Below, piece by piece: positions 60,819 to 64,000 of a DNA stretch of 64,000 nucleotides. The position numbers and the translations under genes were made by a program. The stretch is from the NCBI GenBank assembly GCA_023404095.1, contig JAEYDD010000041.1, positions 124,001 through 188,000 on the forward strand, given 5' to 3'. The notes under the pieces were generated by a model. That model ran no database searches and was not told where the DNA came from. It worked only from the letters and a program-made list of their open reading frames with translations. Origin of the DNA: Pseudomonadota bacterium. Its GTDB lineage: Bacteria; Pseudomonadota; Alphaproteobacteria; Rhizobiales; Rhizobiaceae. Numbering within the stretch: position 1 is the stretch's first letter; each line of letters starts with the position of its first letter.

Positions 60819-63800
60819 TCAAGCCCTTTGCGAAATGTAGCTCGTCTGGATCTGCCCGAAACCGCCGCGCCGGTCGTTCTCGCGGGAGGCATGAAGTCCA
60901 GCCTCCACGCCTTGCTTGACCAGCATGCGGACGTGGTCGTCACCAGACGCGCCCTGGATCTGGACCGTCAGGGCCGTCTCGTTGCGCACCGTCTGTGCGG
61001 TACTGCGCGCCGCCAACCGCGGCGACCGCGGCGCGGACACAATGCGTGGCGCGACGATGCCGCCGTCAGCAAACCGAGCGAACGAGCCGCTATTGATGGC
61101 CTCGAGGATGGCGCGGTGCTTCTGCGTCTGCCGCGCGTTGACGACAAACTCGCCGTTGGATAGCAGCGCCGGGATAACATCGCTGCGCGGACCACCAGGG
61201 CCACGAACGCTGCCCCCATCGGCGAACAGGCCAGGCTTCAAAAGCCCAGCTTGCGCCATGGACCACTGACTACGGCCCCCAAAGATGCCAGAGAGCCAGC
61301 CGCCTCCCCCACCGCCAGCGCCTGACATGGCGGAGCCTAGCTGCCCCAAGCCTTGCGTCGCCTGCTGCGCGGTGCTTCCTACGTTCGCCAGCGATGAAGC
61401 CGCCTCCGTAGCGCGACGCGCCTGAAGCTCCACTGCGTTCACCCATTCAGTCGCGACAGCATTGCCCGAGTTGCCGGACAGCATTTCCAGCTGCAGGCCA
61501 CTCGCACCCATTCGAGATGCGCCTGTCGCGAAGCCGACATGCCCACCGGGTTGCCCCGCGCCGAGCCCCCTGCTTTGCAGGAGAACGTCGCCGCGCATAA
61601 CATCTGCCAGATTGATGCTGCTGCCCCAGTTCTGGAACGAGTTGGCCGTCAGTGATCCGGAGCCCTTCACGCCTACCTGCTCCAACGAGGAGTTGACGAA
61701 CGCCGCACACCACGCCGTCTGTGCCGCATCGATGTCGACGCCGCCCCGTTTGAGGAAGGAGTTGATCGAACCGCGATTCCTGGTTTCGCTGGCGCCGAAT
61801 AGCCCAGACGCCAGATCCACCGCGGAGGATACGCCACCAGCGGCAGCGGCGCCGCCTGGCGCAGCCGGAGGGCCGGTAAGCCCACTGGCTGCGCCAGGTC
61901 GCATCATGGACGAGATGCCTGAGCCAATGAGGTCGAAGATCGACTCCCATTGCTTGTTCATCGAGTTCATGAGCGCATTGAGCAAGGCAGTGCCAAAGGC
62001 GTCGCCGATGTCTCCGCCATTCTCCAGAAGCGCGCTCTTGAAGTCGCCGAGGAACGACGAAACGCCTTCGCGGATCTCGTCGCTTTCCAGCGATTGCCGG
62101 ATCATGGCGGCTTGACGGCTGCCCAAATCCTCTGAAAGCCCGTACTGCCGCAGCGTCGTGACGATCTGCTGATCCTGCTTGGACAGGGACGAGAATCGTG
62201 CCTTGTTCAACAGATCCTGCTGCAACTTTGCCTGCGCCAGGGCCTCTGAGAACTTCGCGTAAAGCGCGACTTTCTGCTCAATCTCTGCCCGTTGGGCTTC
62301 GTTGAGTGACCGGCCTTTGTCTTCAGCCTGCTGGAGGAGGTCCAATCGGAACCGCGCCGCGTCGGTTGCCGCACCATAAGTTCCGAGCAAGTCGGACTCG
62401 AGTTGCAACTGTGCAATGCGGTCGTCGGCCGACTTTATCAGGTCGCGATAGGCGTTTGCCGCTCGTTGCGCTGCTGTTTCGGCTTTTTTGTTCGGCTCGT
62501 CGCCGAGCTGAATTGGCTTGGCGCCGGGAATTGGAACGCCTACTGTCCGGCCGTCAGAATTCGTGACGGCTGGGTTTTCGTTCTGCGCCTGCCGAGCGCG
62601 GAAATCCTGAATGTCGTTCTGGTCTATGAGAAAGCGGCCATCGCCGCTGAATACAGGACCGATTTGCCCCAGCGGGCCTAGTTGCTTAACCAGGTCGACT
62701 AGGACCGCCGCTTCAGTCTTCAGTTCTCCAGCGTTTTGTGACGCTGTATCCAGCGCGGTACTAAGCGCACCAATCTGCTCGGCGAACGTCTTTACAACAG
62801 GGACGCCCGTCTTATCGAAAAGCATAAGCAGCGCATCTTGCGCCTTCTTCGCTTCCTCGGAACTGGCAGTTCCCTTGTCTATTCCGTTGGCTAACTTAAA
62901 GAAGGATTGCTCGACCGCAGAGACTAACCCTGCATTCGCCAAGTCGTTTGAGATCAAGGAAGATAGATCGGCAAACTCAACGCGAAGATCTATGGCCCTC
63001 TTTCGCAAATCGGTCCATTGCCTATCGGCTTCCGCCGCGGCCGCATCCTTGATCGAGGCGTTGTCTGCAAGCTTTCGGCGCTCGTCTTGGTACTTTTTGA
63101 GAGCCGGTAATGCTTCGCCCCACTTCTGAACGACGGCCTCAACAAGCTCAGCTTCCTTCTTGAGCGTCTCCTCAGACTTCTGTCCGCCCCATTCAAGCGA
63201 ACTGAAGTATTGGATGGCGGCAGCGCCACCGGCGATCAGGCCGATCGTGACCAGCGAAACTGGGCTGACGAGAGATGCAAATGCGGCGCCAAGGCCGGCA
63301 ATGACTTGCCTTCCCGACCCCATGGTGTTGAGAACGGATGAAAGCTGTGTACCCTGCTGCAGCGCGATTTGCAGCGGGTTCATCCCCATCGCGGACGTTA
63401 CAGCGATATCTTGAAACTGCGCGGCGATGTTTGCGGTTTGGAAGCCCTGCCCAGATCCACCGCGCTGAACCGGCGTATCCGCCAGAGCCGCATTGCGACC
63501 CTTAATGGCCGCCGTCGATGCGAGCGCCGCCTGCCGCTCCTTCTGAATAGCCGACGCCATCTCGGTCGCGGAAATCGCGCCCAAGGCATGCGCCCGCCTG
63601 ATGTCGGCGACAGCGGTTTTGTAGTTGTTGATGGTGGCGAACAGCGGCGAGTAGCGAGCACGAAGGCGCTCAAGCTCTTTGCCTTGGTCTGCCAAGGCTC
63701 CGTTCCACTCTTTTGCAGCCTTGGTGCCTATGCCAACCATGCCCTCAATGCGGGACTGGAGGGCGGTGGTCATAGAATTGTTGATGCCGCGACCGACGGA

Positions 63801-63929
63801 ATCGAACTGCTTCTGGATCGTTCCGGTAGCCGCAGCCACATCCGCCTGGAGCTTCTTCAGCCCGCGCGTGGCGGCAGACGGGTCGGTGCTGATGGAGATA
63901 ACAAGATCGTCGGAGGTCTTTTCAACCAT
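60819..63929 (-). CDS. Phage tail tape measure protein with embedded cysteine-peptidase-like domain
   Basis: 1036 residues. The N-terminal ~130 residues are helical (RGLKKLQADVAAATGTIQKQ), then a prophage tail-length domain (FQTANIAAQFQDIAVTSAMG, LQIALQQGTQLSSVLNTMGS) with a membrane-like stretch (about 205-235), and long coiled-coil regions (about 480-640). Near 720-830 there is a TIGR02594/NlpC-like fold with candidate Cys741 (AWCAAFVN) and His797 (GGHVGFATG). It sets tail length and may help the tail cross peptidoglycan. By rule of thumb (~1.5 Å per residue) this suggests a tail of about 150 nm. Confidence 0.9.
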   Translation of the reverse strand: MVEKTSDDLVISISTDPSAATRGLKKLQADVAAATGTIQKQFDSVGRGINNSMTTALQSRIEGMVGIGTKAAKEWNGALADQGKELERLRARYSPLFATINNYKTAVADIRRAHALGAISATEMASAIQKERQAALASTAAIKGRNAALADTPVQRGGSGQGFQTANIAAQFQDIAVTSAMGMNPLQIALQQGTQLSSVLNTMGSGRQVIAGLGAAFASLVSPVSLVTIGLIAGGAAAIQYFSSLEWGGQKSEETLKKEAELVEAVVQKWGEALPALKKYQDERRKLADNASIKDAAAAEADRQWTDLRKRAIDLRVEFADLSSLISNDLANAGLVSAVEQSFFKLANGIDKGTASSEEAKKAQDALLMLFDKTGVPVVKTFAEQIGALSTALDTASQNAGELKTEAAVLVDLVKQLGPLGQIGPVFSGDGRFLIDQNDIQDFRARQAQNENPAVTNSDGRTVGVPIPGAKPIQLGDEPNKKAETAAQRAANAYRDLIKSADDRIAQLQLESDLLGTYGAATDAARFRLDLLQQAEDKGRSLNEAQRAEIEQKVALYAKFSEALAQAKLQQDLLNKARFSSLSKQDQQIVTTLRQYGLSEDLGSRQAAMIRQSLESDEIREGVSSFLGDFKSALLENGGDIGDAFGTALLNALMNSMNKQWESIFDLIGSGISSMMRPGAASGLTGPPAAPGGAAAAGGVSSAVDLASGLFGASETRNRGSINSFLKRGGVDIDAAQTAWCAAFVNSSLEQVGVKGSGSLTANSFQNWGSSINLADVMRGDVLLQSRGLGAGQPGGHVGFATGASRMGASGLQLEMLSGNSGNAVATEWVNAVELQARRATEAASSLANVGSTAQQATQGLGQLGSAMSGAGGGGGGWLSGIFGGRSQWSMAQAGLLKPGLFADGGSVRGPGGPRSDVIPALLSNGEFVVNARQTQKHRAILEAINSGSFARFADGGIVAPRIVSAPRSPRLAARSTAQTVRNETALTVQIQGASGDDHVRMLVKQGVEAGLHASRENDRRGGFGQIQTSYISQRA

Positions 63930-63955
63930 CAGCAGTATGTCCTAAACATGAGAAA

Positions 63956-63972
63956 GCCCGCGCGAGGCGGGC
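63956..63972 (-). other. Short hairpin upstream of the tape measure gene
   Basis: GCCCGC / GCGGGC, 6-bp stem, 5-nt loop, followed on the minus strand by TTTCT. It lies 27 bases before the tape-measure start and could be a weak terminator or attenuator between tail genes. Nothing else can be seen in the last 70 bases. Confidence 0.4.
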
Positions 63973-64000
63973 CTTCTGGAGGGGTGAAATGGATGGACCA

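Larger units (their letters stand above)
41450..64000. mobile_element. Prophage, partly decayed, right end outside the window
   Basis: Phage lysis and tail genes run leftwards from the window edge to 51,615. Cargo genes, an integrase relic and small phage-like genes continue to the tRNA-Lys. The left boundary at the tRNA 3' end is inferred from the abrupt change from host genes to small hypothetical and phage genes. No second copy of the tRNA 3' end is in the window, so the attR must lie further right. The left 6 kb may be the remnant of an older, separate element. Confidence 0.8.

Noticed and set aside
41450..64000. Second att copy of the tRNA-Lys 3' end within the window
   Set aside because: I found no repeat of ATCACCCACCA beyond the tRNA itself, so the right end must be outside.

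Overview
The window looks like a chromosomal segment of an alphaproteobacterium of the Rhizobiaceae (Ensifer/Sinorhizobium, Shinella or Rhizobium type). The grounds are high GC, BA14K- and DUF2189-type genes, a cbb3 oxidase operon in the fixNOQP style, and a rhizobial ABC-sugar cluster. The genus is an inference. The host part (about 1-41,450) is dense and ordinary. The remaining ~22.5 kb is an integrated, partly decayed prophage that runs off the right edge.

Host part, left to right. A 5'-truncated GlxA-type AraC regulator is followed by two related double-receiver proteins (one with a GGDEF output), a small exported protein, a large MscS-type channel, a DUF924 protein, a membrane protein and an OsmC protein. 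Next is a cbb3 oxidase operon, ccoN-O-Q-P, then a small membrane protein, a DUF2189 protein and ccoS; ccoG, ccoH and ccoI are absent here. A methionine importer (metQ, metN, metI) lies opposite an SbmA/BacA-like ABC protein. An Lrp-type regulator is divergent from alanine racemase (dadX) and D-amino acid dehydrogenase (dadA). Then come an RND pump with its adaptor, a DUF454 protein, L-2-hydroxyglutarate oxidase, a ChaA antiporter and a DedA protein.

From 29.7 to 38.8 kb a carbohydrate-utilisation cluster is organised around a divergent promoter. A GntR/FCD regulator, an esterase, a binding protein, two permeases, a TIM-barrel isomerase, a Gfo/Idh dehydrogenase and a short mannitol-dehydrogenase-family enzyme run leftwards. 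The ATPase runs rightwards. An HPP-CBS protein and a BA14K protein follow.

The accessory part starts at a tRNA-Lys(CTT), 41,374-41,449. Its left arm (41.5-47.8 kb) holds small phage-like genes around a divergent XRE switch, three small exported proteins, a ParB-like relic, an HNH nuclease and a tyrosine integrase reduced to fused N- and C-terminal pieces. The right arm (51.6-64 kb, minus strand) is an intact-looking siphovirus-type late region. In transcription order it has a tape measure with an embedded cysteine-peptidase-like domain, tail tip genes, a beta-helix tailspike, holin, lysozyme, and overlapping Rz/Rz1.

Between the lysis cassette and the integrase relic sit two cargo modules: a HipA-like kinase with a DUF3037 protein, and a tight three-gene operon ending in an HNH endonuclease. 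The second has no close match I recognise. Position and architecture make it the best candidate here for an undescribed anti-phage or stability system.
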